Shown here piece after piece: positions 50,701-60,668 of a DNA stretch of 64,000 bases. The number at the start of each line of letters is the position of its first letter. Positions within the stretch are counted from its first letter, which is position 1. The stretch lies in NCBI GenBank assembly GCA_020853775.1, contig JADYYH010000073.1, positions 47,568 through 111,567 of the forward strand, given 5' to 3'. Position numbers and translations under genes: made by a program. The notes under the pieces are model-generated. The model was not told the origin of the DNA. It saw only the letters and a program-made list of their open reading frames with translations, and did no database searches. The stretch comes from Nitrospira sp. (GTDB lineage Bacteria; Nitrospirota; Nitrospiria; Nitrospirales; Nitrospiraceae).

Positions 50701-50729
50701 TTGACTTCATGTACCCCATCACATACTAT
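50701..50729 (+). promoter_or_regulatory. candidate sigma70-type promoter for galU
   Basis: TTGACT (50701-50706) - 17 bp - TACTAT (50724-50729), 7 nt before the galU ATG at 50737. Confidence 0.55.
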
Positions 50730-50736
50730 CGCCCGT

Positions 50737-51663
50737 ATGACAAGAACAGACGTACGTAAAGCGATTATTCCCGCTGCCGGACTGGGCACACGCTTTCTTC
50801 CCGCCACCAAAGCCTCCCCGAAAGAGATGCTGCCGCTGGTCGACAAACCGCTGATTCAGTACGTCGTCGAAGAGGCAGTCGCGTCGGGCATCGAAGACAT
50901 CATCGTCATCACGGGGCGAGGCAAGCGCGCGATCGAAGACCACTTCGATCGCTCTCTCGAACTGGAAGAAAATCTCAAGGGCAGCGGCAAAGGGCAGGTC
51001 CTCAACCAGATGCGCCACATTTCCAATCTGGCGAACTTCTGCTACGTCCGCCAGCCGGAAGCCATGGGTCTGGGCCATGCCGTGTTGTGCGCGCAACATT
51101 TGATCGGCGACGAACCCTTCGCCGTCATTCTGGGTGACGAGATCATCGACGCGGCGGTTCCCGGTCTCGCACAATTGATCCATATCTACAAGCAGCGCAA
51201 AGGCGCCGTGCTCGGCGTGCAGGAAGTTCCGCAACAGGAAGTGAGCCGGTACGGCATCGTCTCGGCGCGCAAGGTGCGCAGCGGTCTGCACCGGGTAGAC
51301 GACCTGGTCGAAAAACCCGCGCCCGCCGACGCGCCGTCGAATCTCGCCGTCATCGGACGGTATGTGCTGCCGCCTGAAATTTTCCCGATCCTCCGCAAGA
51401 CCCCTCCGGGCAAGAACGGAGAAATCCAATTGACGGATGCCCTGCGGCAACTCGTGAAGAACACGCCGATGTTCGCGCATGAAGTCGAAGGGCAGCGGCA
51501 CGATGCCGGAGACAAACTCGGATTTCTCATCGCCACGGTGGAATTGGCCCTGAAGAACCCGTCCTTGGGACCTGCATTCGGCGATTTTCTGCAGCAGCGA
51601 CTCCGACCGACTCCCGCCGACGTCCGTCGCCGCGGCCCGGCCCGGGGACGCTCGACGACCTAG
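50737..51663 (+). CDS. galU: UTP--glucose-1-phosphate uridylyltransferase
   Basis: VRKAIIPAAGLGTRFLPATKASPKEMLPLVDKPLIQYVVEEAVASGIEDIIVITGRGKRAIEDHFD is diagnostic. Confidence 0.95.
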   Translation: MTRTDVRKAIIPAAGLGTRFLPATKASPKEMLPLVDKPLIQYVVEEAVASGIEDIIVITGRGKRAIEDHFDRSLELEENLKGSGKGQVLNQMRHISNLANFCYVRQPEAMGLGHAVLCAQHLIGDEPFAVILGDEIIDAAVPGLAQLIHIYKQRKGAVLGVQEVPQQEVSRYGIVSARKVRSGLHRVDDLVEKPAPADAPSNLAVIGRYVLPPEIFPILRKTPPGKNGEIQLTDALRQLVKNTPMFAHEVEGQRHDAGDKLGFLIATVELALKNPSLGPAFGDFLQQRLRPTPADVRRRGPARGRSTT

Positions 51664-51749
51664 CCCCGGGCATGATGGATCACCGTCACCCGAACCGTGC
51701 CCTCGCACGACATCGTCACTGAGACCATACACCAGCAGACTGGAGCCTC

Positions 51750-54245
51750 ATGGCTGAAGCAGTAGAACAAGATTTTTCGAGCAATCAGAACCTTGAACCG
51801 CCGGATCAGCTTCCCCTCCTCCCCGTCAGAGATATCGTCGTCTTTCCGTATATGGTGCTCCCCCTGTTCGTCGGCCGCGAAATGTCCATCAAGGCGATCG
51901 AGGCGGCGCTGGCGGGCAACCGGATGCTGTTCCTCGCGACACAAAAATCCCTGGATGTGGAAAACCCGCAGCCGGAGGACATTCATTCCGTGGGAACCGT
52001 GGGCATCATCATGCGGATGCTCAAACTGCCCGATGAGCGGATCAAGATCCTGGTGCAGGGCCTCGCCAAGGGCCGGATCGAATCCTACATTCAGAACGAT
52101 CCCTACTATTCCGTCAAAATCGAAAAACTCGTCGAGACCAAGCAGCCCGGCTCCACATTGGAGACCGAGGCGGTCATGCGCACCGTCAAGGAGCAGATCG
52201 AAAAAATCGTCAGCCTCGGCAAAGTCCTGATTCCGGACGTGATGGTCGTGATCGAAAACCTGGAGGATCCCGGACGCCTCGCCGATATGGTGGCCTCCAA
52301 CCTCGGGTTGAAAGTCGACATCACCCAGGCCGTCCTGGAGATTGTGGACCCGATCCTGCGGCTGCGGCAGATCAGCGAAATTCTCGCGAAGGAAATCGAT
52401 GTCCTCTCGATGCAGCAGAAAATCCAGGCACAAGCCAAGGGCGAGATGGACAAAACCCAGCGCGAGTATTTCCTGCGGGAGCAATTGAAAGCCATTCAAA
52501 AAGAGCTGGGCGAATTGGACGAACGCGCGGAGGAAGTGGCCGAATTCCGCAAGCGCATCAAAGACGCCAAGATGCCTGAGAAGGTCCTCAAGGAAACCGA
52601 GAAGCAGCTCAAGCGGCTGGAGAAAATGCATCCGGATACGGCCGAATCGGCTACGGTCCGCACCTACCTGGAGTGGATGGTCGAGCTGCCCTGGAATAAA
52701 AAATCCAAGGACAACCTCGATCTGAAGGCCGCGATGAAGGTCCTGAACGAGGACCACTACGATTTGGAGAAGGTAAAAGAGCGCATCGTCGAGTACCTGG
52801 CCGTGCGCAAGTTGAAAGAAAAAATGAAGGGCCCGATCCTCTGTTTCGTGGGCCCTCCCGGCGTCGGCAAAACCTCGTTGGGAAAATCGATCGCGCGGGC
52901 TCTGGGCCGCGAATTCGTCCGGATCAGTCTGGGCGGAGTGCGCGACGAGGCGGAAATCCGCGGTCATCGCCGGACCTACGTCGGCGCACTGCCGGGACGG
53001 ATCATACAAGGCATGAAGCAGGCGGGCACGAACAACCCGGTCTTCATGCTCGACGAAGTCGACAAGGTCGGGATGGATTTTCGCGGCGATCCTTCGGCGG
53101 CGCTCCTCGAAGTCTTGGATCCTGAGCAGAACAGCACGTTCACCGATCACTATCTCGGCGTGCCGTTCGATTTGACGGAAGTCATGTTTGTCACGACGGC
53201 TAACTTGATGGATCCGATTCTTCCCGCCCTCCGGGATCGCATGGAAGTCATCGATATTCCCGGATACACCGAAGAAGAAAAACTCGGCATCGCGCAGAAA
53301 TACCTCATTCCCCGGCAGATGAACGAGCATGGGATCACCGAGAAACATATCCGCGTCTCCGAAACGGCGATTCGCCATGTGATTTCTCATTACACGCGCG
53401 AGGCCGGCGTCCGGAATCTGGAGCGGGAGATCGCCAATCTCATGCGGAAAGTGGCCAAGAAGGTCGCCGAGGGCAAGGCTGAATGTCATGCCGTCGATCA
53501 GACCAACTTGAACAAATTTTTGGGCGTGGCGAAATTCATCCCCGAAGCGGAACTGGAAAAAGACGAAATCGGCGTCGCCACAGGCCTGGCCTGGACCGAA
53601 AGCGGCGGAGACGTCCTCTATATCGAAGCGACCGTCATGAAAGGCAAGGGCCAACTTACGCTGACCGGACATCTCGGCGACGTCATGAAAGAGTCGGCCC
53701 AGGCCGCCTTGAGTTATGTGCGGTCACGCGAGAAGACGCTGGGGATCAGCCCGGACCTGTTTGCCAAGAACGACATCCATATCCACGTGCCGGCCGGGGC
53801 GACGCCGAAAGACGGGCCCTCCGCCGGCATTACCATGGCCACCGCCATTGCGTCGGCCTTGGCCCAAATCCCCGTGCGGCGCGATCTTGCGATGACCGGA
53901 GAAATCACGCTCCGCGGGCGGGTGCTGCCGATCGGAGGCTTGAAAGAAAAAATCCTCGCGGCCAAACGAGCCAAACTTTCCACCGTCGCCCTCCCGAAGC
54001 GCAACAAGAAAGATTTGGATGAAATCCCGAAACACATCCTCAAAGGAATCGAACTGATCTTCGTCGATACGGTGGACGATGTCATCAAGGCCGCCTTGCG
54101 ACGAGCGCCCTCGCGCAAAGCCAGGCCTGCGGCGCCGAAAACCCCGCTGAAGAAAGCTGCGCGAGCCGGTGCCTCCAAGCGAAAGGCCGTCTCGCCACGG
54201 CGCGCGCGTCGTCAACCGGGGACTGCTCGCTCATTGTCTCTGTAG
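51750..54245 (+). CDS. lon: endopeptidase La (Lon protease)
   Basis: [87 protein letters not shown]; catalytic [11 protein letters not shown]. Confidence 0.97.
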   Translation: MAEAVEQDFSSNQNLEPPDQLPLLPVRDIVVFPYMVLPLFVGREMSIKAIEAALAGNRMLFLATQKSLDVENPQPEDIHSVGTVGIIMRMLKLPDERIKILVQGLAKGRIESYIQNDPYYSVKIEKLVETKQPGSTLETEAVMRTVKEQIEKIVSLGKVLIPDVMVVIENLEDPGRLADMVASNLGLKVDITQAVLEIVDPILRLRQISEILAKEIDVLSMQQKIQAQAKGEMDKTQREYFLREQLKAIQKELGELDERAEEVAEFRKRIKDAKMPEKVLKETEKQLKRLEKMHPDTAESATVRTYLEWMVELPWNKKSKDNLDLKAAMKVLNEDHYDLEKVKERIVEYLAVRKLKEKMKGPILCFVGPPGVGKTSLGKSIARALGREFVRISLGGVRDEAEIRGHRRTYVGALPGRIIQGMKQAGTNNPVFMLDEVDKVGMDFRGDPSAALLEVLDPEQNSTFTDHYLGVPFDLTEVMFVTTANLMDPILPALRDRMEVIDIPGYTEEEKLGIAQKYLIPRQMNEHGITEKHIRVSETAIRHVISHYTREAGVRNLEREIANLMRKVAKKVAEGKAECHAVDQTNLNKFLGVAKFIPEAELEKDEIGVATGLAWTESGGDVLYIEATVMKGKGQLTLTGHLGDVMKESAQAALSYVRSREKTLGISPDLFAKNDIHIHVPAGATPKDGPSAGITMATAIASALAQIPVRRDLAMTGEITLRGRVLPIGGLKEKILAAKRAKLSTVALPKRNKKDLDEIPKHILKGIELIFVDTVDDVIKAALRRAPSRKARPAAPKTPLKKAARAGASKRKAVSPRRARRQPGTARSLSL

Positions 54246-54321
54246 CCCGCCGCTGCATGAGGACTGCTGCTGCCATCACGAAAGATTGGGTACGGCGACC
54301 GACCTGGAAGAAGGTGGGGTA

Positions 54322-55362
54322 ATGCCGCCAGGCCGATCCCGCCGGGCCAATGCCGTGCACAGCGAGTTCGCTCTGATCCGGCGCCTGCGGGCACAGGCCG
54401 CACAACCGGACCCGCAGGTCGTCAAAGGAATCGGCGACGACACCGCCGTCATCAAAACATCGTCGGCCGAATGGACCCTCATTACCACGGACCTGCTGGC
54501 CGAGGGGGTGCATTTCGATCCTGCCACGTCCTCATTTCGAGACATCGGCTACCGGGCCGCCATCGCCAACCTCAGCGACATCGCCGCGATGGGCGGTACG
54601 CCACGGTTCATGCTGGTCTCCATTGCCATCCCGCCGACCTGCTCGCAGGCACAGATTGAGCAACTCTACCGAGGCATGACGCAGGCCGGCGCTCCCTATC
54701 ACGTGCGCCTGATCGGCGGGGATACGTCCGCATCCAAAACCGGACTCTTTCTGAACATTACACTCACCGGTGTCGTGAAACCGCGCCGGGCCCTGTTGCG
54801 CAGTGCCGCCCGTGTCGGGGACCTGATCTACGTCACCGGTACACTGGGAGACTCCCGAGCCGGCCTGGATCTCCTGACGTCGCGCCGACGCCCGAAGCTC
54901 CGACCGATACACACGCGCTTTTTGTTGGCCCGACATCATCGTCCATCGGCTCGCATCGCCGAAGGGTTATGGCTGGTCAAGGAAGGGCTCGCCGGAGCCG
55001 CCATCGATCTCTCGGACGGCCTGACCGGTGACCTTCGTCACATCTGCGAGGAAAGCGGAGTCGGCGCGGAAATTGTCGCCGCTTCGCTGCCCATTTCAAC
55101 GGCCTGCCGAGCCTACGCCATGGCTCGCGAGTTCGACCCTCGTCGGATCGCGCTACAGGGAGGCGAGGATTATGAATTGCTGTTTACCGTGCCTCGCCGA
55201 ACGCAGTCCCGGTTCGAACGACTGATCGGAAAGAGCGGGTTTTGCATGACCTGTATCGGGTCAATCACACCGCAGGCATCGGGTCTCCGCCTGAGGACAG
55301 ACACGGAAACCACGCAACCGCTGCCGCTCACCAGTTACGAACATTTTCTCAGGCCGACGTAA
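54322..55362 (+). CDS. thiL: thiamine-monophosphate kinase
   Basis: EFALIRRLRAQ...VKGIGDDTAVIKTSSAEWTLITTDLLAEGVHFDPATSSFRDIGYRAAIANLSDIAAMGGTPRFMLVSIAIPP. ATG at 54322. Confidence 0.93.
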   Translation: MPPGRSRRANAVHSEFALIRRLRAQAAQPDPQVVKGIGDDTAVIKTSSAEWTLITTDLLAEGVHFDPATSSFRDIGYRAAIANLSDIAAMGGTPRFMLVSIAIPPTCSQAQIEQLYRGMTQAGAPYHVRLIGGDTSASKTGLFLNITLTGVVKPRRALLRSAARVGDLIYVTGTLGDSRAGLDLLTSRRRPKLRPIHTRFLLARHHRPSARIAEGLWLVKEGLAGAAIDLSDGLTGDLRHICEESGVGAEIVAASLPISTACRAYAMAREFDPRRIALQGGEDYELLFTVPRRTQSRFERLIGKSGFCMTCIGSITPQASGLRLRTDTETTQPLPLTSYEHFLRPT

Positions 55363-55385
55363 CCGAGCCTGGCATCAGACGCTTT

Positions 55386-55865
55386 ATGGCCGACGTACGA
55401 TCGCTGTTTCGCCAAATTCTGCATCTCGATGAAACGCCGCACCGGACCGCGCTGGCCTTTTCTGTCGGCGTCTTCATCGGCTTTTCGCCGGCCTATGGCC
55501 TCCATATGCTCATGGTGGGAATTTGCGCCTGGGCATTCGGGTGGAACGTCGTGGCGCTCCTCGCCGGAGCATTCCTCAATAATCCCTGGACCCTCATCCC
55601 GATCCTCGGCGCGACGTACTGGACCGGCGCGACCTTACTCGGCATGCGTGAGTTGCCAACGTTCGATTGGAGCGATTTGTCAGCCACGGGCCTGTATCAT
55701 CAGGTGGCGCCCCACGCCTGGCCGTTTGTACTCGGGGGGATGGTCCTGAGCCTCGCCGGCAGCCTGCTGGCCTACCCGGTCGCGTATGTGCTGCTCACCA
55801 GATATCGCCGTGCGAGAACGAGTGAACGCTCCACCCATTTGCCCCCGCCATCGGGGCTAGGCTAA
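55386..55865 (+). CDS. DUF2062 domain-containing membrane protein
   Basis: HRTALAFSVGVFIGFSPAYGLHMLMVGICAWAFGWNVVALLAGAFLNNPWT. ATG at 55386. Confidence 0.8.
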   Translation: MADVRSLFRQILHLDETPHRTALAFSVGVFIGFSPAYGLHMLMVGICAWAFGWNVVALLAGAFLNNPWTLIPILGATYWTGATLLGMRELPTFDWSDLSATGLYHQVAPHAWPFVLGGMVLSLAGSLLAYPVAYVLLTRYRRARTSERSTHLPPPSGLG

Positions 55866-55888
55866 GATCGCTCGTCGGTCGTGACCCT

Positions 55889-57310
55889 ATGAAATTACCA
55901 TCCGCCACTCCCCCGGCTCCCTATGACGGATCGGCCCTCATCGCCGATCCGATTCACGAATATGTGTCGTTCACCGTGCCCTATGCGGCACCCGACCCAT
56001 CGGAACGCACCGAAAAAGACCTGATCGATTCTCCGTGGGTTCAACGGCTGCGCTACATCTATCAGCTACAGAGCGCCCGCTGGGTCTATCCGTCGGCCGA
56101 GCATACGCGGTTCGTGCATTCGTTGGGCACCATGCATGTGGCCGGACGATTCGCGCAACATTTGTATCCATTTTTGCGTAACGCCGTTCCCGACCTTCCC
56201 TCCGCCGCCTTCGTGGAGGAGTTCCTGCGCATCACGGCCCTTGTGCACGACATCGGGCATGGGCCGTTCTGTCATTTTTTCGATGATAATTATCTGCACG
56301 GCTTCGGCCTTTCGCATGAAAAGCTCGGCCAGATCATCGTCCGGGAGCATCTCGGTCCGCTCATCAAGAAAATCCGGCGCAGCCCGTCGGGGCCGTTCGA
56401 TCGCGGCGAGGAACTCAATCCGGATCACATCGCGCATGTCATCCTGAAGGAGAAGGGGAAGGACAATTCAAAAATCCCTCGCTGGATCAATGCGCTCCAG
56501 CCGGTCATTTCAGGAAGTTACACAGCCGACAATTTGGACTATGTGCTGCGCGACGCCTACATGTGCGGCGTGGCGGTCGGACCAGTCGACCTGACTCGAC
56601 TGATTCATTACACCATCGTGACCGAGAAGGGGTTTACGATTCATAAAACCGGGCTCCCCGCGCTGCATATGTTTTTGAACACCAGAATGTACTTGTACTC
56701 AAACGTGTATTATCACCGGACGACCCGGGCGATCGACATTCATCTCCGCGACATTTTCGGCGACACCATGAAGCTGTTGTTCCCGTCGAATCCCGCCAAG
56801 CACATGGACGACTATCTGACGCTCACGGACTGGTCGTTACTGGAAGATGTGCGACGGTGGAAAAAAGCCGGGCAGAGCAGCCTGCGCCGGTTGCATCAGG
56901 AATGGGCACATATCCTCAGCCGCGACGTGAAATGGAAAATGGCCTACAGCACAGTGCTGAAAGAAAAGGGCATCGAGCGGGGCATGGACTTCCCCAGTCA
57001 CGAACAATTTCAGCAGCAGATTCAAAAGGCGTTGCCGCCTAAGTTGCAAGCGCTACCCTTCCGCGTCGATATGGCGCCATTGGATCCGCGCCCCGACCCC
57101 AAGGATACGCGTGGCATTCCCCTGCTCGTCTATGATCCCGGCACCAAGGGTCTCTCAACTGAACCATTAGAGGAATTTCTCGACCTGCTTCCCACCCGTC
57201 TGGTGCAGTTTCGCATCTATGCGCTCGATCACATCCATGACGCCGCCCTCTCCAGAGCCGCTGCGACCGTCTTGAACAAAACGCCATCAAGTCTCGAAAC
57301 CAATTTCTAG
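55889..57310 (+). CDS. HD domain-containing phosphohydrolase (SAMHD1/dGTPase-like)
   Basis: HTRFVHSLGTMHVAGRFAQHLY...ALVHDIGHGPFCHFFD HD motif; SPWVQRLRYIYQL. Confidence 0.85.
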   Translation: MKLPSATPPAPYDGSALIADPIHEYVSFTVPYAAPDPSERTEKDLIDSPWVQRLRYIYQLQSARWVYPSAEHTRFVHSLGTMHVAGRFAQHLYPFLRNAVPDLPSAAFVEEFLRITALVHDIGHGPFCHFFDDNYLHGFGLSHEKLGQIIVREHLGPLIKKIRRSPSGPFDRGEELNPDHIAHVILKEKGKDNSKIPRWINALQPVISGSYTADNLDYVLRDAYMCGVAVGPVDLTRLIHYTIVTEKGFTIHKTGLPALHMFLNTRMYLYSNVYYHRTTRAIDIHLRDIFGDTMKLLFPSNPAKHMDDYLTLTDWSLLEDVRRWKKAGQSSLRRLHQEWAHILSRDVKWKMAYSTVLKEKGIERGMDFPSHEQFQQQIQKALPPKLQALPFRVDMAPLDPRPDPKDTRGIPLLVYDPGTKGLSTEPLEEFLDLLPTRLVQFRIYALDHIHDAALSRAAATVLNKTPSSLETNF

Positions 57311-57474
57311 GCCTTCCGCCGTCAAAGATTCAGACCTGGTATCACCTGGTACTATCCCTAGGGCATATAGCCTCTGTCGAGATGCGCGATCTCCGTTCAT
57401 AGTGGCTGAAGAGTTGCGGCGTGTGAAGGCCCATCTACCACTGGGAGGTCTCACGCGGTAAGAAAGAGGAGCCC

Positions 57475-60228
57475 ATGATCGTTCATGGTCTCACAGGGAT
57501 GACGACCGGGAAGCTGTCGCCCCATGTTCGCCAACTAACCACTTTCGGCCTGATTGCCGCCCTGGCAGGCGGCACATTCGTTATCGACTGCTCCACCCCA
57601 CGTACCCTCCCGGTTTGGATTCTCTATGTGCTGCCGATCACGCTGACGCTGTGGACTCCTCAGCGCTGGAGTTCAGCCAGCGTGACGGGGCTCTGCCTCG
57701 GCCTAACGTTTCTCGGTCATGTTCTGGGGCCGCACTTGCCGGAAGTTCCTGCCTGGTTGTCGCAAGTCGGTCGCTCCCTCAGCTTGGGCCTCTTTCCGAG
57801 CATGGCCTATGTGATCGACCGGCAAAAGCGCCTGGCCCAAGAGCTCGTACGGACGGCAACCGTCGCCGTGGAAAACGAAATCTTACGGGTCCGTCAGCGC
57901 TTGCTCGCGCAGTCTGCTGACGAAGTGAGGGATCTCTACGACCACGCTCCCTGCGGGTACCACTCGCTCGATGTGAACGGTCTCCTTGTGGCGGTGAATC
58001 AGACCGAGGTGGACTGGCTGGGCTATACGAAAGAAGACCTCATCGGGAAAATCCGATTTGCGGACTTGATGACGCCGGCGAGCGCCGCCCTGTTCAAGGA
58101 ACGATTCGCTCGCTTCATCAAGGAAGGCCTCGTCAAAGACTTGGAGTTTGAGGTTGTTCGCAAAGACGGCTCCGTCTTTACGGTCTTGCTCAGCGCGACG
58201 GCGGTGACAGATTCGCAGGGGCGCTACTTGCTCAGCCGCACCACGCTGATTGACATCACAGATCGCAAACGCGCGGATCAGGCCTTGCGTCTGAGCCACC
58301 AGTCACTTGAGGCCTTGGTTGCAGAACGCACCGCCGCCCTTCAGGAAGCGAATCGTCGTTTAGCGCAGGAACTGGCGCAAAGCAAACACATCCAGCAGGC
58401 GCTCACTGCCAGCGAAAGCCGGTTTCGGGAACTCGTCGAGTCCCTGCCACTGCCGATTTGGACCTGCCTTCCGGACGGCACCTGTGACTATCTGAGTCCC
58501 CAATGGGTGACGTATACGGGACGATCTGCAGACGAGCCCTTCAGCACCGGATGTCTCCAGCACGTTCACCCCGAAGACCGCCCGAGAATCACCGAGCAAT
58601 GGCGCGACGCCGTGGCGCGTATCCAGCCTCTCGACACAGAACTGCGGTTCCAGCGGGCGGATGGCATCTACCGCTGGTTCCATGCGCACGCGACGCCCAT
58701 CCGAGATCATGATGGCCGCGTGCTGAAGTGGGTGGGAACCTACACCGACACCCACGATCGCAAACAAGCGCAGGAAATCCAGGCCAGGATGGCCGCCATC
58801 GTGGAATCCTCCTCCGATGCCGTCATGAGCAAAGACTTGGATGGCCGGATTCTCTCCTGGAACAAAAGCGCCGAGTTGATGTTCGGCTACTCCAGTGAAG
58901 AGATCATGGGCCAGCCTATCTCCCGCATCTTGCCGCCCGACCGCCGCCCGGAAGAACCCATCCTCATCGAGCAGATCACAGCGGGAATCCGCATCCAGCA
59001 ATTCGAGAGCGTGCGTATCCATCGAGACGGCCATCCTATCCAGGTGTCCTTGACCGTGTCGCCCATTGTCGATGCGAACGGAGAGGTGGCGGCCGTGTCG
59101 ACGATTGCCCGAGACATCACGGAACGCAAGCGCGCTGAGGACGTCTTGAGTCAACAACGCCGGCTCATCGAACTGTCGTATGAGCCGATCTTTTCCTGGG
59201 ATACGGAGCGGGGCATTCTGGATTGGAATCGTGGCTGTGAACAATTGTACGGTTACACGCGCGCGGAGGCGATCGGGCGAAACAGTCATGCGCTGCTGAA
59301 AAGCACCTATCCCTACCCCTTCGACACCATCTTCTCCGAATTGGAGACGACCGGGGCCTGGACCGGCGAGTTACATCACCGCACCAAAGACGGGCGGGAG
59401 GTGCTCGTGGAAAGCCGGTGGGGATTGATGAAAACAGGCGGCCGCAGTCTCATTCTCGAAACGAACCGGGACATCACCGAGCGGCGACAGGCCGAACTGA
59501 TGATTCTGAAGAAGAATAAAGATCTCGAGACACTCCTGCATGTGACCTCCCACGACCTGAAAGAACCGCTGCGCGCGATTGAAAGTTTTTCCGTGCTGCT
59601 CCAGGAACGCTATGCGAGCCGGCTGGATGAGAAAGGCCAGGATTTCCTTCGCCGTATCGTCCGCGCCACGCAGCGGCTCGACCAGTTGCTCACCGACATT
59701 CTGGATCTTTCCCGCGCTCAGCGCATGGAGCCGCCGGTCGACGAGATCGAGGCGGACCAGCTCGTCCAAGAAGTCTTACGGCGGCTGGAAAGCCGCATCA
59801 AAGAGAGCGGAGCCACCATCACGGTGTGCGCGCCGTTGCCGCGCTTCCGGGTCAATACCACCTGGGCAGTTCAGGGCATTTACAACCTGGTCTCGAACGC
59901 CTTGAAGTTTGTCGCTGACGGGAAACCGCCGGACATCGAGATTGCGCCCCATATGGAAATCGATGCTGACGGCACGGAATGTTCGGGCCTGGTCATCCGC
60001 GACCGCGGCCCCGGGATTCCATCCGACCAGCGTGAGCGCATCTTTGAGTTGTTCCGGCGGGCAGTGGGACGGGACATCGAAGGAACCGGAGCCGGCCTGG
60101 CCATCGTCCGGCAGGTGGCGGAACGGCATGGAGGCCGCGCCTGGGTCTTGCCCCGTGAGGGTGGAGGATCGGATTTTTTTATTACATTCGGCATTAACCG
60201 GCAAGTTGAGAAAGAGGTACGACTATGA
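57475..60228 (+). CDS. multi-PAS membrane-associated sensor histidine kinase
   Basis: Hydrophobic N-terminus; several PAS units each followed by DITDRKRA / DTHDRKQA / DITERKRA / DITERRQA; HisKA LLHVTSHDLKEPLRAIESFS; HATPase GLVIRDRGPGIP...GTGAGLAIVRQV. Confidence 0.93.
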   Translation: MIVHGLTGMTTGKLSPHVRQLTTFGLIAALAGGTFVIDCSTPRTLPVWILYVLPITLTLWTPQRWSSASVTGLCLGLTFLGHVLGPHLPEVPAWLSQVGRSLSLGLFPSMAYVIDRQKRLAQELVRTATVAVENEILRVRQRLLAQSADEVRDLYDHAPCGYHSLDVNGLLVAVNQTEVDWLGYTKEDLIGKIRFADLMTPASAALFKERFARFIKEGLVKDLEFEVVRKDGSVFTVLLSATAVTDSQGRYLLSRTTLIDITDRKRADQALRLSHQSLEALVAERTAALQEANRRLAQELAQSKHIQQALTASESRFRELVESLPLPIWTCLPDGTCDYLSPQWVTYTGRSADEPFSTGCLQHVHPEDRPRITEQWRDAVARIQPLDTELRFQRADGIYRWFHAHATPIRDHDGRVLKWVGTYTDTHDRKQAQEIQARMAAIVESSSDAVMSKDLDGRILSWNKSAELMFGYSSEEIMGQPISRILPPDRRPEEPILIEQITAGIRIQQFESVRIHRDGHPIQVSLTVSPIVDANGEVAAVSTIARDITERKRAEDVLSQQRRLIELSYEPIFSWDTERGILDWNRGCEQLYGYTRAEAIGRNSHALLKSTYPYPFDTIFSELETTGAWTGELHHRTKDGREVLVESRWGLMKTGGRSLILETNRDITERRQAELMILKKNKDLETLLHVTSHDLKEPLRAIESFSVLLQERYASRLDEKGQDFLRRIVRATQRLDQLLTDILDLSRAQRMEPPVDEIEADQLVQEVLRRLESRIKESGATITVCAPLPRFRVNTTWAVQGIYNLVSNALKFVADGKPPDIEIAPHMEIDADGTECSGLVIRDRGPGIPSDQRERIFELFRRAVGRDIEGTGAGLAIVRQVAERHGGRAWVLPREGGGSDFFITFGINRQVEKEVRL

Positions 60229-60665
60229 CGCTGAGATCCTTCGACATTCTGATCGCTGAGGACAATGAGGACGATATTCTGCTGATTCGTGAGGCGTTCG
60301 AAACCGTGAATATGACCAATCGGGTCGCGGTGGTTCGAGACGGCGCCGAGGCGATGGCCTACCTGCGCGGAGAAGGGCCCTTTCACCAGTGCCCGCTTCC
60401 CGGCATGGTGCTGCTGGACATCAATATGCCGAAAAAGACGGGGCTCGAGGTACTGTCGGAAATCAAATCGGACCCGCGATTTTGCGCGCTCCCCGTCGTC
60501 ATCCTGACGGTCAGTGAACGGGAAGAGGATATTGTGCGGTCGTTCCAGCAAGGCGCCTGCTCCTACATTCGCAAGCCGGTCACCTTCACCCGCTTTATCG
60601 CTGTCGTCAAAGAGTTCGAACTGTATTGGACACTCGTCTCCAAGGTTCCCACGCTGAAGAGGTAA
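60225..60665 (+). CDS. single-domain response regulator (CheY-like, Rcp1 type)
   Basis: DILIAEDNEDDILLIREAFE...GMVLLDINMPKKTGLEVLSEIK; 4-nt ATGA overlap with the upstream kinase. Confidence 0.93.
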   Translation: MTLRSFDILIAEDNEDDILLIREAFETVNMTNRVAVVRDGAEAMAYLRGEGPFHQCPLPGMVLLDINMPKKTGLEVLSEIKSDPRFCALPVVILTVSEREEDIVRSFQQGACSYIRKPVTFTRFIAVVKEFELYWTLVSKVPTLKR

Positions 60666-60668
60666 CAC

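Noticed and set aside
51660-53672. 670-aa minus-strand ORF opposite lon
   Set aside because: Antisense to lon, rich in Phe/His/Asp/Leu in the pattern expected from complementing Glu/Lys/Val codons; no domain signature.
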